Part shown: piece by piece, positions 8,541-17,700 of the stretch
Position numbering within the stretch: the first letter of the stretch is position 1
How the letters are laid out: each line of letters starts with the position of its first letter
Source: an uncultured Bacteroidales bacterium
Lineage (GTDB): Bacteria > Bacteroidota > Bacteroidia > Bacteroidales > Paludibacteraceae
Assembly (NCBI GenBank): GCA_934692905.1
Contig: CAKUUM010000037.1
Coordinates: forward strand, 1 to 25,490
Direction of reading: 5' to 3'
Length of the DNA: 25,490 bases
The notes under the pieces: generated by a model
The model's input: only the letters and a program-made list of their open reading frames with translations
Told to the model about the DNA's origin: nothing
Databases searched by the model: none
Program-made: the position numbers and the translations under genes

Positions 8541-9272
8541 TTAAAATTTAACTTGCATAGCCAGCCCTAGATCACCACGTGGCGTAGCCACAGGTGCTAT
8601 TGCATAATCGTAACTCTTCGAGCCAATCTGGATATGTCTTTTACCAGAAGCAACTGCACCGTCTATGATATTATAGATGTAAACTGCAGCGGTAAAGGCA
8701 ACACATCCCCAACCGACGTTCTGCCAAGTATCTGCATAGTCAGCATATTCTGTAATATGCTTAGGGTCTTCCTGCATCAGCGCATCATACGATGCCATCA
8801 TGCTGAAACCTGTCACGATGCCAACTGCCCCGAGTGCTTCTGCTGCAATGATAGTACCTCCTTTTGCTTTGCTTCCCTTATAAATTTGAGCCATACCAGG
8901 AACGAAGCAGCGGGCAGAGAACGGATATTTGGTAGTATGCATTTCTATATGTTCCCAATTCTTGCAAGTGAGTTCGTTCGCTACCTGCACCAAGAAATAT
9001 CCGTATGCCCATTGTCCTTTGAACTCCCAAAACTCCTCAATGATACGGTACCCCTCATTGAGTTGCCGACCGCCTTCTTCCAATGCTTTGAAGGCACGCT
9101 CTCTCACGTCCTCTTTGGTTATGCCATAGTCGCTAATGGTAACAAGTTTGGAAGCCTTTCCTTCAAAATGTACAGGACTGACTGCCCAACTCGGTTTCTC
9201 CGCTTGGCAATATGCAAGCGAAGAAACCAGAACAGTAAACAGAGATAATACAAGTATTCTTTTCATGCTCAT
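8541..9272 (-). CDS. Exported DUF5683-like membrane protein
   Basis: The 243-aa product has a cleavable-looking signal peptide (about 1-22). The N-terminal half contains 'KPSWAVSP' and a helical stretch 'VRERAFKALEEGGRQL' that loosely recalls LPP20-type envelope proteins. From about residue 117, 'CFVPGMAQIYKGSKAKGGTI' followed by hydrophobic segments ('AEALGAVGIVTGFSMM', 'GCVAFTAAVYIYNIIDGAVA') matches the DUF5683 pattern of a Pro-Gly-x-x-Gln-x-Tyr-x-Gly loop before paired membrane helices. Function of that family is unknown. Two starts are possible (residues 1 and 3); the first directly abuts the stop of the preceding gene with no spacer. This suggests coupled translation with the upstream secreted pair. 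Confidence 0.8.
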   Translation of the reverse strand: MSMKRILVLSLFTVLVSSLAYCQAEKPSWAVSPVHFEGKASKLVTISDYGITKEDVRERAFKALEEGGRQLNEGYRIIEEFWEFKGQWAYGYFLVQVANELTCKNWEHIEMHTTKYPFSARCFVPGMAQIYKGSKAKGGTIIAAEALGAVGIVTGFSMMASYDALMQEDPKHITEYADYADTWQNVGWGCVAFTAAVYIYNIIDGAVASGKRHIQIGSKSYDYAIAPVATPRGDLGLAMQVKF

Positions 9273-9866
9273 CTATTGTTGATTGTCCCCATTAAATACC
9301 GTAAATGCCGCTTCTCTGAACTTCTGCTCATTGTAACGGGTTTTTGCTTCTGCATCGTTCTTAACGGCATCTTCCATTACTTGCAATATGTCCGCTTTCT
9401 TGACACGGATAGCCATAAATAGAATGATTTTTCCTTGTTGATCATACGAAACAGTCTTTTTACGGCAATACTCTTGGGTCTCATTAACAAATTGTTCAAC
9501 AGCCATTTGGCTAGCACCTTCAATATGCTCGGCTGCCTGACTATCGCCATTTATGTCCATTTGGTCAAAATAAGCAGTAGTGATAGCCTGAACTTTACCT
9601 GCCAGTTTGTCTCTTAATTGTTCCTGACAGGAGCGGAGCAGACTATTTGCCAATTGCGGGTCTCCCTCAACACCTAATTTCTCATTGAAGGCTGTGTACC
9701 ATTGTTCATCGTCAAAAACAGTACATTGCGATTCAAAAGCGCCATCATTGAGAGCCTGTCTTCCCTTTAATGCCGCCAATCTATCATCCATCGGAGTTTG
9801 AGCATTGGCGACAAGTACGCCCAATGCAATAACCATAAGTATGGTCGTGAATTTTATTGTCTTCAT
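9273..9866 (-). CDS. Secreted protein, shorter member of a paralogous pair
   Basis: The 197-aa product has a signal peptide ending near 'LVANAQ'. The mature region aligns by eye with the C-terminal two thirds of the next gene upstream (9888-10664): Cys followed by 'DDEQWY' versus 'DDSLWFY', 'LLRSCQEQLRDKLAGK' versus 'LLRSTRQQLLQKLQGK', 'YFDQMDINGD' versus 'YFDQMETEDG', 'QEYCRKKT' versus 'YEVCRKQT', and 'RYNEQKFREAAFTVF' versus 'RFNEKQFRDSAFKVF'. The two therefore arose by tandem duplication. The fold is mainly helical, possibly related to LPP20-like envelope proteins, but I cannot name the family with confidence. Conserved Cys residues in the two proteins may form a disulfide. It starts 21 bp after its paralogue and abuts the next gene. 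Confidence 0.82.
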   Translation of the reverse strand: MKTIKFTTILMVIALGVLVANAQTPMDDRLAALKGRQALNDGAFESQCTVFDDEQWYTAFNEKLGVEGDPQLANSLLRSCQEQLRDKLAGKVQAITTAYFDQMDINGDSQAAEHIEGASQMAVEQFVNETQEYCRKKTVSYDQQGKIILFMAIRVKKADILQVMEDAVKNDAEAKTRYNEQKFREAAFTVFNGDNQQ

Positions 9867-9887
9867 AATTCTTATAGTTGATATTTA

Positions 9888-10664
9888 TTATTGTTGTTGT
9901 CCTTTGAACTCTTCGTATGCTTGTTCCTTATTCTCTTCAAACACCTTGAACGCGCTGTCACGGAACTGCTTTTCATTGAAACGAATTTTCATCTCTTGTT
10001 CTTCTCGTAATGAATTAATAGTTTTTTCTATTATTTCTTTTTTGCTGACTTTGATAGCCATATACATAGTGAAATAGCCTTCATCATCCGGAATTTGGGT
10101 TTGTTTACGACATACTTCATACGTATCACCAACCAATTGCTGCATAACTTGGCGTCCTGCACTTTCTATATGCTGACGTGCATATTCACCGTCTTCGGTT
10201 TCCATTTGGTCAAAATAGTCATCTATTACTTGCTGGTACTTACCTTGCAACTTCTGCAACAGTTGTTGACGAGTAGAACGAAGTAACGTTGTCGGTGTCA
10301 GATTGATTTGGTTTGCCTTGAAGCGTTTCACTCCTGTAGCATAGAACCATAATGAGTCATCATAACATTGACAAGGCATTTCTGAAACCATTTGCCTTTT
10401 GCGGATGTACTCGGCTTCTGCCTCCCGCTTTGCCTGCTCGGCTTCTGCTTTGGCGGCTTCTGCTTCCTGTTTTTTCTGTACATTCTTCATGCTGTCCACA
10501 TACATTTGGTGGCGGAGTTCGGTTTCTTCGGCTTTGAGGCGTTGCTCCAACTCCCATTGTGCCTTGGCGGCGGCTTTCTTTTCCTTGCGGCTCTGCGCAT
10601 TCATCGGCATAACAACTGCCAACGACATTGCCACTACAGTGGCGAATAACACGGTTCTTTTCAT
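9888..10664 (-). CDS. Secreted coiled-coil protein, longer member of a paralogous pair
   Basis: The 258-aa product has a signal peptide ending near 'MPMNAQ'. A highly charged Lys/Glu/Ala stretch (about 25-92) is almost certainly a coiled coil, which the shorter paralogue lacks. The remainder is the shared helical domain with 'CYDDSLWFYATGVKRF', 'YFDQME' and 'EVCRKQT'. It is the first gene of the envelope operon; its ATG lies about 490 nt below a predicted strong promoter, leaving a long leader with predicted structure. A role in organising or delivering the lipoproteins encoded downstream is only inferred from gene order. Confidence 0.82.
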   Translation of the reverse strand: MKRTVLFATVVAMSLAVVMPMNAQSRKEKKAAAKAQWELEQRLKAEETELRHQMYVDSMKNVQKKQEAEAAKAEAEQAKREAEAEYIRKRQMVSEMPCQCYDDSLWFYATGVKRFKANQINLTPTTLLRSTRQQLLQKLQGKYQQVIDDYFDQMETEDGEYARQHIESAGRQVMQQLVGDTYEVCRKQTQIPDDEGYFTMYMAIKVSKKEIIEKTINSLREEQEMKIRFNEKQFRDSAFKVFEENKEQAYEEFKGQQQ

Positions 10665-10800
10665 TGTTTTATAGATGTTAGTTTGTGCCTACTCACTCGG
10701 CTTTTCGGCATACTCCGTATTGCTTGTTGCTTGCGCCGTTCGTGTGCATACATGATGACGTATATACACAAAAAAGCGCAGTCCTCATCTATTGCTTACA

Positions 10801-10976
10801 ATACCGGAGGTCTTCGCTAACCTATCAAAAACTATAAACAACAATGAAACCTACGCCGATATGACAACCCGCCTGCCAAGGAACAGCAGGGCGAGTATGA
10901 ATGTCATACCCGTAGGCATCTATTGTTACTTTGTGTAGGTTTTTGATACAAATAAGGTTGCGAATCTTTCCAGTAT
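10801..10976. ncRNA. Candidate structured RNA (long imperfect hairpin)
   Basis: Two arms of about 75 nt form an imperfect inverted repeat over 10801-10976. Paired blocks are 10801-10807 with 10970-10976 (one mismatch), TATCAAAAAC (10823-10832) with GTTTTTGATA (10939-10948, perfect), AACAAT with ATTGTT, CCTACG with CGTAGG, ATGACA (10861-10866) with TGTCAT, and an apical stem CCTGC/GCAGG with the loop CAAGGAACA. Internal loops lie between the blocks. The rod with bulges resembles 6S RNA in shape, but I recognise no diagnostic sequence. It sits inside the long leader expected from the promoter at 11160-11191, so it is either part of that leader or a separate RNA; the strand is not settled. Confidence 0.5.
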
Positions 10977-11159
10977 CTACAACAAAGCGTCAATAAACGC
11001 CCTTTCTATATGTAATGAACCCCTCTAACCCTCAACCTTATCAGACGGCTATATGCTTGTCCTGCAAAAGAGACCCGCACGCCCTGATACGATTGCTTCG
11101 GCGTAGATAGAATCCAAAGAAACGGGCATATACCCCTTATCAGGTACCCATTTCAGGTG
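10977..11159 (-). other. Leader segment between promoter and long hairpin
   Basis: This noncoding stretch would be the 5' part of a minus-strand transcript starting near 11153. It contains a smaller inverted repeat, TATATGC (11050-11056) with GCATATA (11126-11132), that would close a loop of about 70 nt, and the octamer CTTATCAG in direct orientation on both sides of it (near 11037 and 11136). I compared it with TPP, cobalamin, RNase P and tmRNA landmarks from memory and found no match. Its role is unknown. Confidence 0.4.
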
Positions 11160-11191
11160 CAAAGGTAGTAAAACGTTTACATATATACAAA
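11160..11191 (-). promoter_or_regulatory. Bacteroidota-type promoter for the envelope operon or ncRNA
   Basis: Read on the minus strand, TTTG (11188-11191) is followed by a 20-bp spacer and TACCTTTG (11160-11167), a full match to the Bacteroidota housekeeping promoter (-33 TTTG, -7 TAnnTTTG). Transcription should start near 11153 and run toward the gene at 10664, giving a leader of about 490 nt. Confidence 0.7.
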
Positions 11192-11302
11192 ATAATTTAC
11201 GATTTATATACCATCGAGGAACCGGTATGTCCTCTGAATTTTCTATATACTATGACGACACGAGCCGCGTAGTCCCCCAACATTCTCTCGCTATCCTCTC
11301 GC

Positions 11303-11346
11303 TAATCACATACTAATAACATACTAATCACATACTAATGTCATAC
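11303..11346 (+). repeat. 11-bp tandem array A, four units
   Basis: Four exact 11-bp units with consensus TAATCACATAC occupy 11303-11313, 11314-11324, 11325-11335 and 11336-11346; units 2 and 4 differ at the fifth and sixth bases. Related arrays occur at 14334-14388 and, reversed, at 25107-25139. Confidence 0.9.
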
Positions 11347-11366
11347 TCTTGGCACGAGAAAGTATG

Positions 11367-11438
11367 GAGTTGAGAGTTGAAAGAAGTTGAGGGTTGAGAG
11401 TTGAGCGCAGTTGAGAGTTTGGAGTTGAAAGTTGAGCG
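11367..11438 (+). repeat. GTTGAGA-rich degenerate tandem tract
   Basis: About 70 bp is made of imperfect repeats of GTTGAGA, GTTGAAA and GTTGAGC. I see no coding meaning in it. It begins 20 bp after array A and is followed by ACGACGCGAGACG (11450-11462), a 13-mer also found at 14448-14460. Confidence 0.75.
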
Positions 11439-11446
11439 AGGAGAGA

Positions 11447-11870
11447 ATGACGACGCGAGACGATTAGGAGTTCTACTCAGCCCGCAGGGCTTCGTTGTCG
11501 CTACGGCACCAGTGCGCAATGCGCACCTGCCTTACGCTTCACGTCCCCACAAGCACAGCGAATCCATTCACACCTCCATAAACAAGACGAATCCACTCAG
11601 TTTGTACCAAACTGTCCGCGGACGAGAGAGCACCCCGTTGCGCCCACGGGCTTACAGGGACCCTGCAAGCGTCCGCGTCCCTGATAGCACCAACAGGCTT
11701 GCGTAGAGCCCACTAGCGTACATGTTCCCGGTAGCCACAAAATAGGGGCTTAACAATTTCTTCACAATTTCTACATATCCGCGTAACAAAGACGCGGTAA
11801 TTTTGTGGCGAGAAAAGAAGAATGGAATTGGGGAGTAAGGAATAAGGAAAAAGGAGAAAAGACTTGATAC
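11447..11870. other. Noncoding region with hairpins upstream of the phosphate transporter
   Basis: No gene is supported here. It holds several short perfect hairpins: AGCCC/GGGCT (11479-11491), GTGCGC-aat-GCGCAC (11512-11526) and CCGCGT-aacaaag-ACGCGG (11779-11797). The last is nested in a wider inverted repeat, GCCACAAAAT (11734-11743) with ATTTTGTGGC (11800-11809). At 11832-11848 lies a 17-mer of GGAGTAAGG type that recurs exactly at 14235-14251, right after the transporter gene. A promoter for the transporter was not clear: TAATTTTG at 11798-11805 fits the -7 element but lacks a TTTG at the right distance. Confidence 0.6.
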
Positions 11871-11979
11871 CATCAACTGCCATACATTAAGTTGTCGGAT
11901 AGGTTGCTACTCCAAAATAATGTTGCCACTCTCAAACAATTACGGATTATGAATTGTAAATAATGAAAGAAAAAAAGGT

Positions 11980-14235
11980 ATGAATACGATGTATTTGGTG
12001 ATGATTATCTTTTTGTTTGCGCTGGCAATCATCGATTTGTGGGTCGGCGTGAGCAATGATGCAGTCAATTTCCTCAACTCCGCCGTAGGCAGCAAAGCCG
12101 CCAAGTTCAAGACAATCATGATAGTGGCAGCCCTCGGAATCTTCATAGGCGCCGCCATCAGCAACGGTATGATGGACATCGCACGGCACGGAATCTTCCA
12201 GCCGGAAGCGTTCTCCATGAAGGAACTGATGTGCATCTTCATGGCGGTGATGCTGACCGATGTGCTGCTGCTTGACCTGTTTAACTCGATGGGTATGCCG
12301 ACATCCACGACGGTGTCGCTGGTGTTCGAGTTGCTGGGCGGCACGTTCTGCCTGTCGTGCCTCAAGATTGCAAGCGATAGCACAGGGATGCTTGCGTTCT
12401 CGGATTTGCTGAATACGAGCAAAGCATTGGAGGTGATATTGGGCATCTTCCTGAGTGTGGGCATCGCGTTTGTGGTCGGCACCGTGGTGCAATGGCTGAC
12501 GCGACTGCTGTTCACCTTCAATTATACGCCGCGGTTGAAGTGGTTTGTGGGGCTGTTCGGCGGCATCAGTATCTCGGCGATACTGTACTTCGTGTTTATC
12601 AAAGTGGTAGCCAAAAGTCCGCTTGTGCCCACGGACATCACGATGTGGATAGAAGGTCATACGGCAGCCTTGATGGGGGGATTGTTTGTGGTGAGTTGCG
12701 TGCTGATGGAGGTGCTGTATCTGATGCATGTGAACGTGTTCAAGATTATTGTGCTGTTCGGCACATTTGCGCTGGCGATGGCGTTTGCGAGCAACGACCT
12801 TGTGAACTTCGTGGGCGTGCCATTGGCTGCACTGTCGACATACACGGACTTTGCTGCGCACGGCACTGACGCGGCAACCTACATGATGGGCGCATTGAAT
12901 GAGCCTGCCACCACGCCGATATACTTCCTTATCGCGGCGGGGTTGATTATGGTATTGGCATTGGTGAAGTCGTCGAAAGCACAGAAAGTGGTGCAGACTT
13001 CGGTGAACCTGAGCCGTCAGGCGGAGGGCGATGAGATGTTCGGCGGGAGCAGAGTGGCAAAAAGCATCGTGCGGAGCGCACAACACCTGTCATCGGCTGT
13101 GGAGAATGTGTTGCCTCGGCGCATGGTGAAATGGATAGACTCGCGGTTCAACACGCAGGAAGCCATCATGGAAGACGGGGCAGCCTTCGACCTCATCCGC
13201 GCATCGGTCAACCTTGTGCTGGGCGGACTGCTGATAATCATGGGTACATCGCTAAAGTTGCCATTATCAACCACTTACATCACGTTCATCGTGGCGATGG
13301 GTACATCGCTGGCGGACAGGGCGTGGACCAGGGAGTCGGCTGTCTATAGGATAACAGGCGTGCTGTCAGTGATAGGCGGCTGGTTTATGACGGCTGCGAT
13401 AGCGTTTGTAGCAGCGGGCGTGGTGTGCCTGTTGTGCTACTGGGGCGGCGTCGTGGTGATTGGCTTGCTGGTAGTGGCTGTGATGTTCGCCCTCTGGCAC
13501 GGGCTGCACAAAGAGGCGAAGCCCGATGAGCAACAGACGGCATTAGACGAGTGCTACCAAGCACTAGTGGCTGCGAAGACCCCAGCGGAGAAATGGGAAC
13601 AGTTGCGGCGGCTGCACACGATGGGGACGGCATATATATTAGGTCGGGCGGAGAAGATGTACGCGCAGACGTGCGATGAGATATGCGGGGAAGACCTGCA
13701 CGGGCTAAGAAAGACGTGCAAGCAGTTGAAAGACATGCAGTTGTACAAGCGTAAGTTGCGCTCAAGGGAGTTGGTGGGGCTGCGGAGTATCGACCCGACA
13801 CTGGCGTTGGAGAAGAACACGTGGTTCCACTTGGACTCGAATGCGGGCGAGCAGATGTTGTACGGGCTCAGGCGTATCGCCGTGCCGTGCTGCGACCACC
13901 TGGACAACGGTTTCAGTCCGCTGCCCGAGGACTTGGCGGATGAGTTGAGGATGGTGTCGGCACAGACTGTCGGGTACTTCGAGAAGGCGTTGCAGACGTA
14001 CCGCGGTACGGAGGCAGAGGTAAAGGCACTCACTGCGGAGATTGAGGTGTACAAGAACCAGTTGTCCGCGCTACGCAAGAAGCACCTTGACCGGCTGACC
14101 ACGATGACCGCCGCAGATGCTGCGACACTGCCCCAGCAGACAGCGTGGCTGTATCTGAACATCCTGCAGGAGTCGCAACAGTTGCTGTCGGAGTTGAGGC
14201 ACTACCTGAGGGCGTATAATCACTTTTGTTGTTAG
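11980..14235 (+). CDS. PiT-family inorganic phosphate transporter fused to a DUF47/PhoU-like domain
   Basis: The 751-aa product is an inner-membrane protein. The PiT signature occurs in both halves: 'GVSNDAVNFLNSAVGSKAA' from residue 23 and 'FASNDLVNFVGVPLA' around 269-283, each with the conserved Asn-Asp. 'LPLSTTYITFIVAMGTSLAD' around 427-446 is the second-half counterpart of 'GMPTSTTVSLVFELLGG' near 107. About ten hydrophobic segments end near residue 505. The remaining 245 residues are soluble, charged and helical, consistent with a DUF47/PhoU-like regulatory domain often encoded separately next to PiT genes. The expected activity is low-affinity Pi symport with H+ or Na+, possibly controlled by the tail. 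Met4 is an alternative start. The gene stands alone between noncoding repeat-rich regions. Confidence 0.92.
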   Translation: MNTMYLVMIIFLFALAIIDLWVGVSNDAVNFLNSAVGSKAAKFKTIMIVAALGIFIGAAISNGMMDIARHGIFQPEAFSMKELMCIFMAVMLTDVLLLDLFNSMGMPTSTTVSLVFELLGGTFCLSCLKIASDSTGMLAFSDLLNTSKALEVILGIFLSVGIAFVVGTVVQWLTRLLFTFNYTPRLKWFVGLFGGISISAILYFVFIKVVAKSPLVPTDITMWIEGHTAALMGGLFVVSCVLMEVLYLMHVNVFKIIVLFGTFALAMAFASNDLVNFVGVPLAALSTYTDFAAHGTDAATYMMGALNEPATTPIYFLIAAGLIMVLALVKSSKAQKVVQTSVNLSRQAEGDEMFGGSRVAKSIVRSAQHLSSAVENVLPRRMVKWIDSRFNTQEAIMEDGAAFDLIRASVNLVLGGLLIIMGTSLKLPLSTTYITFIVAMGTSLADRAWTRESAVYRITGVLSVIGGWFMTAAIAFVAAGVVCLLCYWGGVVVIGLLVVAVMFALWHGLHKEAKPDEQQTALDECYQALVAAKTPAEKWEQLRRLHTMGTAYILGRAEKMYAQTCDEICGEDLHGLRKTCKQLKDMQLYKRKLRSRELVGLRSIDPTLALEKNTWFHLDSNAGEQMLYGLRRIAVPCCDHLDNGFSPLPEDLADELRMVSAQTVGYFEKALQTYRGTEAEVKALTAEIEVYKNQLSALRKKHLDRLTTMTAADAATLPQQTAWLYLNILQESQQLLSELRHYLRAYNHFCC

Positions 14236-14274
14236 GAGTAAGGAATAAGGAGTAAGGAGTAAAGACTGATATGT

Positions 14275-14313
14275 ATAGCGGGGGCGGCATATCTTCGTGG
14301 TGTCCCCGCTATA
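14275..14313. repeat. Perfect 10-bp inverted repeat after the transporter gene
   Basis: TATAGCGGGG (14275-14284) pairs perfectly with CCCCGCTATA (14304-14313) across a 19-nt loop. It lies 40 bp after the transporter stop and could end its transcript, but there is no T-tract, so it is not a standard intrinsic terminator. It also leads into array B. Confidence 0.7.
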
Positions 14314-14314
14314 T

Positions 14315-14388
14315 CCTCACGGCAAGGTCGGCGGAATCACATACTAATCACATACTAACCACATACTAATCTCATACTAATCTCATAC
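14315..14388 (+). repeat. 11-bp tandem array B, five units, with conserved flank
   Basis: Five 11-bp units related to TAATCACATAC occupy 14334-14388. The 19 bp before them plus unit 1 (14315-14344) match the reverse complement of 25129-25158 at 27 of 30 positions, including the core CGGCAAGGTC. Array and flank therefore form one dispersed element. Confidence 0.88.
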
Positions 14389-14636
14389 AGTTAGCCCGAC
14401 AAACAATGCGCAATTCTCAATGCTTAATGCGCAATGTTCATATAATAACGACGCGAGACGCGTCGTCACCACACGTGCACAGCATAGTCAAACAGTTCGT
14501 TCCGAACTGACCGCGGTGCACATCGTCCACACAACATAATCCGCCAAAGGAATAATCCCATGAGGCGTAAAAAGGTGTCAAATTTTACGAAAAAGATGAC
14601 CGCTGTTAATAAAACGCAGGGGGTGAGCCTTTGGGA
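14389..14636. other. Noncoding region with short repeats and a hairpin
   Basis: ATGCGCAAT appears twice between 14406 and 14436. A perfect 8-bp hairpin, ACGACGCG-aga-CGCGTCGT, occupies 14448-14466 and its first 13 bases match 11450-11462. Nothing coding is supported in the remainder up to the promoter at 14637. Confidence 0.6.
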
Positions 14637-14668
14637 TTTGCCTATTCGGAATGTTTGCATTAAATTTG
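14637..14668 (+). promoter_or_regulatory. Bacteroidota-type promoter for the giant surface protein gene
   Basis: TTTG (14637-14640), a 20-bp spacer and TAAATTTG (14661-14668) match the -33/-7 consensus. The predicted start is near 14675, leaving a leader of about 100 nt before the ATG at 14776. The leader contains two homopolymer-like T runs (14671-14702). Confidence 0.6.
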
Positions 14669-14775
14669 TGCCGTTTTTTGGGGGTATTTGTGTCGTTTTT
14701 TTACAGAATACCTTAACAGAAGGTATCTGACACCCGCCCCAAGGTACTACAATTGATTGCAAACAAATACAGATT

Positions 14776-17700
14776 ATGAAGAAAATCTACCTCGCCATTC
14801 TCGTTGCCCTGAGCAGCATATATTCCACCATACATGCCCAACAAGTGCCGAATGCCGGTTTCGAGGACTGGAGCGGCGCCGCGTTTGACGGCAATGCCCA
14901 ACCCGCCAGTTGGAACGTGAGCAACGTGACGCAGTTCGGATTCAAGTTCAACTTTGCGCACAAGGAGGCAGGGCATACGGGCTCTGCCAGCGTGATGGTG
15001 CAAGACCAGAGTGTGGGCGCCGCCGGCATCACGGAGGTGTCGCCCGGCTACTTCTCGCTGGGACAGCCGTGGGTGTATATCAAAAATCTGACCTCCGTGA
15101 GCGAGGCAACGGCAGGCACGGAAGGCGGTATCAGTTGGAAATACCGCCCGGACACGATGTCGGTATGGATAAAACGTACGGGCTCGAATGTGACACGCGA
15201 GGACTTCTACCTGCTGTACTACGCATGGTCGGGGACCGCCAAGAGCAGCAAGTACAAGGGCAAAAACGGCAAATGCACGTCGGTGAGCAAGACCAACGAG
15301 GAGAGCGACGTGCGTCAGGCGTTGGACGGCAACGAGTGCGGTACAGACCAGATAGCCAACCAGATAGCCGAAGGCATGTGGCGCGAGAAGAAAGAATACG
15401 GCGAGTGGACGAATATCCGCGTACCTATATATTATATGAACAGCGATGTGCCGACGATGATGAACATCATCTTCTCGGCAAGCAACTACCCGAACTTCCG
15501 CGCCAACAGCGGTTTGTACGCAGGGAACTCGCTGTATGTGGACGATGTGGAGTTGATTTACTCGTCGAAGATACAGAAGATTTACATCGATGACAAGGAG
15601 TGGCGCGGCTTCGACCCCTACAGCAGTGAGGAACAGAGTTATTCGTTAGGCAGAAGTGCGACGAGCATCCCCAAAATTGAGGCGTACCGCGGTGCGGGAG
15701 CACTGACGAATGCAGCGGGTAAGACCGCCAACTTTACAGGACGACTGCTGTCGGGAGACGAGATAAACATCCAGCAGGGTGCGATTGACGGAGCGCCCAC
15801 AGTGATTACGGTGAAGGCTGAAGACGGCAAGTCGAGCAGCACCTACCGCATCAAGTTCGTGCGCGAGGCAAGCACCAATGCCAAACTCGCCAATATATAC
15901 GTGAACGGGAAAGCCATCAGCGGCTTCAATGGCGGCATATTCGCCTACAACGCAGCCCTGCCCTACGGCACAACAGAGACACCTGTGGTAAGCGTTGATG
16001 CCGCGGAAGATGCACAGACCGTGGAGATTACGCAGGCGACATCCACCTCAGGGACCGCCACCATCCGCGTGACCGCAGCCGACAAGAAGACGACAGCCAC
16101 CTACACGATACGATTCTCGGTGGAGCAGTTGTCGGACAACACTCTGAAAGACATATTGGTGAACGGCAAGTCGATACCCGGGTTTATCCCGTCGCAGACC
16201 ATCTACCGCGTGTCGCTGCCCACAGGAACCACCCAGATGCCAACCGTGAAGGGCGTGTCCGCATACCCCGAAGGAGCACAGACCATCACGTACACAGCCC
16301 CCGCCAATCTGGACGGAGGGACGTATCAAGTGGCAGTGACTACGCCCGGAAACAAGGTGCCGAAGGTGTATAAACTGAATATCAAACTGGAGGCTTCGAC
16401 CTATTCCTATCTGAAGAACCTGCAAGTGGAGGGAGGCTATATCACTGATTTCCAGCCTGACAACCTGACCTATTACGTCACCTTGCCAATGGGCACGACG
16501 AAACTGCCAGCCATCACATTTGAGCAAGGCGATGATTACCAGACCGTCAGTGTAGCAGAAGGCGGACTGGACGGCACGACGCGCGTGACGGTGACCGCAG
16601 CCAGCGGCGACCAGACGGTGTACAAGATAGTGTTCAGCACGCTGAAGTCGGAGATTTCCACGCTGAAAGGTATCCGTATCGGCGGGAAAGACCTTGAAGG
16701 GTTCTCTGCCGACAAGACGGATTACGCCTACACACTGCCCATCGGCACGACGGAGTTGCCAAGCATCGAGCCCGTGAAGAATGACGAGTATCAGAGCGTG
16801 AACGTCATCCCCGGCGGCGTGAACGGTACGACCCGCATCACCGTGACAGCAGGCAACGGCAACACCACCATCTACCAAATAGCGTTCTCGGTGAATCAGG
16901 CAAGCGACGCGACGTTGCAGATGATATACATAGACGGCAAGCCCCTGGAGGGGTACAACAAGGAGCAGTTGGAGTACACCATCCACCTGCCGCAAGGTAC
17001 AACCCGCCAACCCGTGGTCACCTATACGCCAAACGATGAGTATCAGACCATTACGGTGCGACAGGGGAGCAACGTGGAAGACGACTACAAGATAACCGTG
17101 CGCCCACAAACAGGGGCGAGCAGAACGTATATCCTGCATTTCCGCGTAGCCACATCCGCCAACACGGCACTCAGCATGATTTACGTGGAGGGCAAACCAC
17201 TGGAGGGTTTTGCTGCTGACAAGACCGAATACACGTACCCGCTGCCGGAGGGCATCAGCACGATACCGAGTGTCACGTACGACAAGAGCGAGGAGTCGCA
17301 GAAAGTGCTCAGCATGTGCGAAGACAACATCCACACCCTCACCGTGACAGCGGAGAACGGGGACAAACGCACGTACACTATCACATTCATTATCAAGAAG
17401 TCGGAGAACGCTTTTCTGCGCATGATATACCTCGACGGCAAGCCGCTTGACAACTTTGAGAAAACCATACTGAACTATACCCGCCCGCTGACAGGCGCCA
17501 CCTGCCCCGTTATCACGGTGGAGAAAGAGGCAGGACAACAAGTGACCATCACATCGCCGTATGCCGCAGGGACTGCGCAAATCCGCGTGGCACCCGAGAC
17601 CGGTGCCGCCAACATATACACCATCACGTTCACGGCAGAAGCCGTGGCAGCGGCACAACTGCAAGCCATCTTCGTGGACGGGAAGCCGCTGCAGGACTTC

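Noticed and set aside
10865..10895. An SRP RNA apical loop, suggested by CCAAGGAACAGCAGG
   Set aside because: The conserved GGTCAGG and GGAAGGAAGCAGCC arrangement is absent; it is a simple hairpin in the longer inverted repeat.
11120..11155. A TPP riboswitch, suggested by ACCTGATAAGG-like sequence in the leader
   Set aside because: The required 5' half with CTGAGA and the matching stem are missing, and the downstream genes are not thiamine-related.
11303..11346. A CRISPR array
   Set aside because: Units are 11 bp and directly adjacent, without spacers, and there are no cas genes in the window.
11401..11876. Two short open frames in the repeat-rich intergenic region
   Set aside because: They run through tandem repeats and hairpins, have no recognisable signal or domain, and lack a promoter.
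11947..13086. A 379-codon open frame antisense to the transporter
   Set aside because: Its product is His/Gln/Arg-rich and patternless, and it overlaps well-conserved PiT motifs on the other strand.
16048..17664. A 538-codon open frame antisense to the giant gene
   Set aside because: It is a by-product of codon use in the repeats; the protein is Cys/His/Arg/Gly-rich with no domain pattern, while the sense frame is clearly repetitive and structured.
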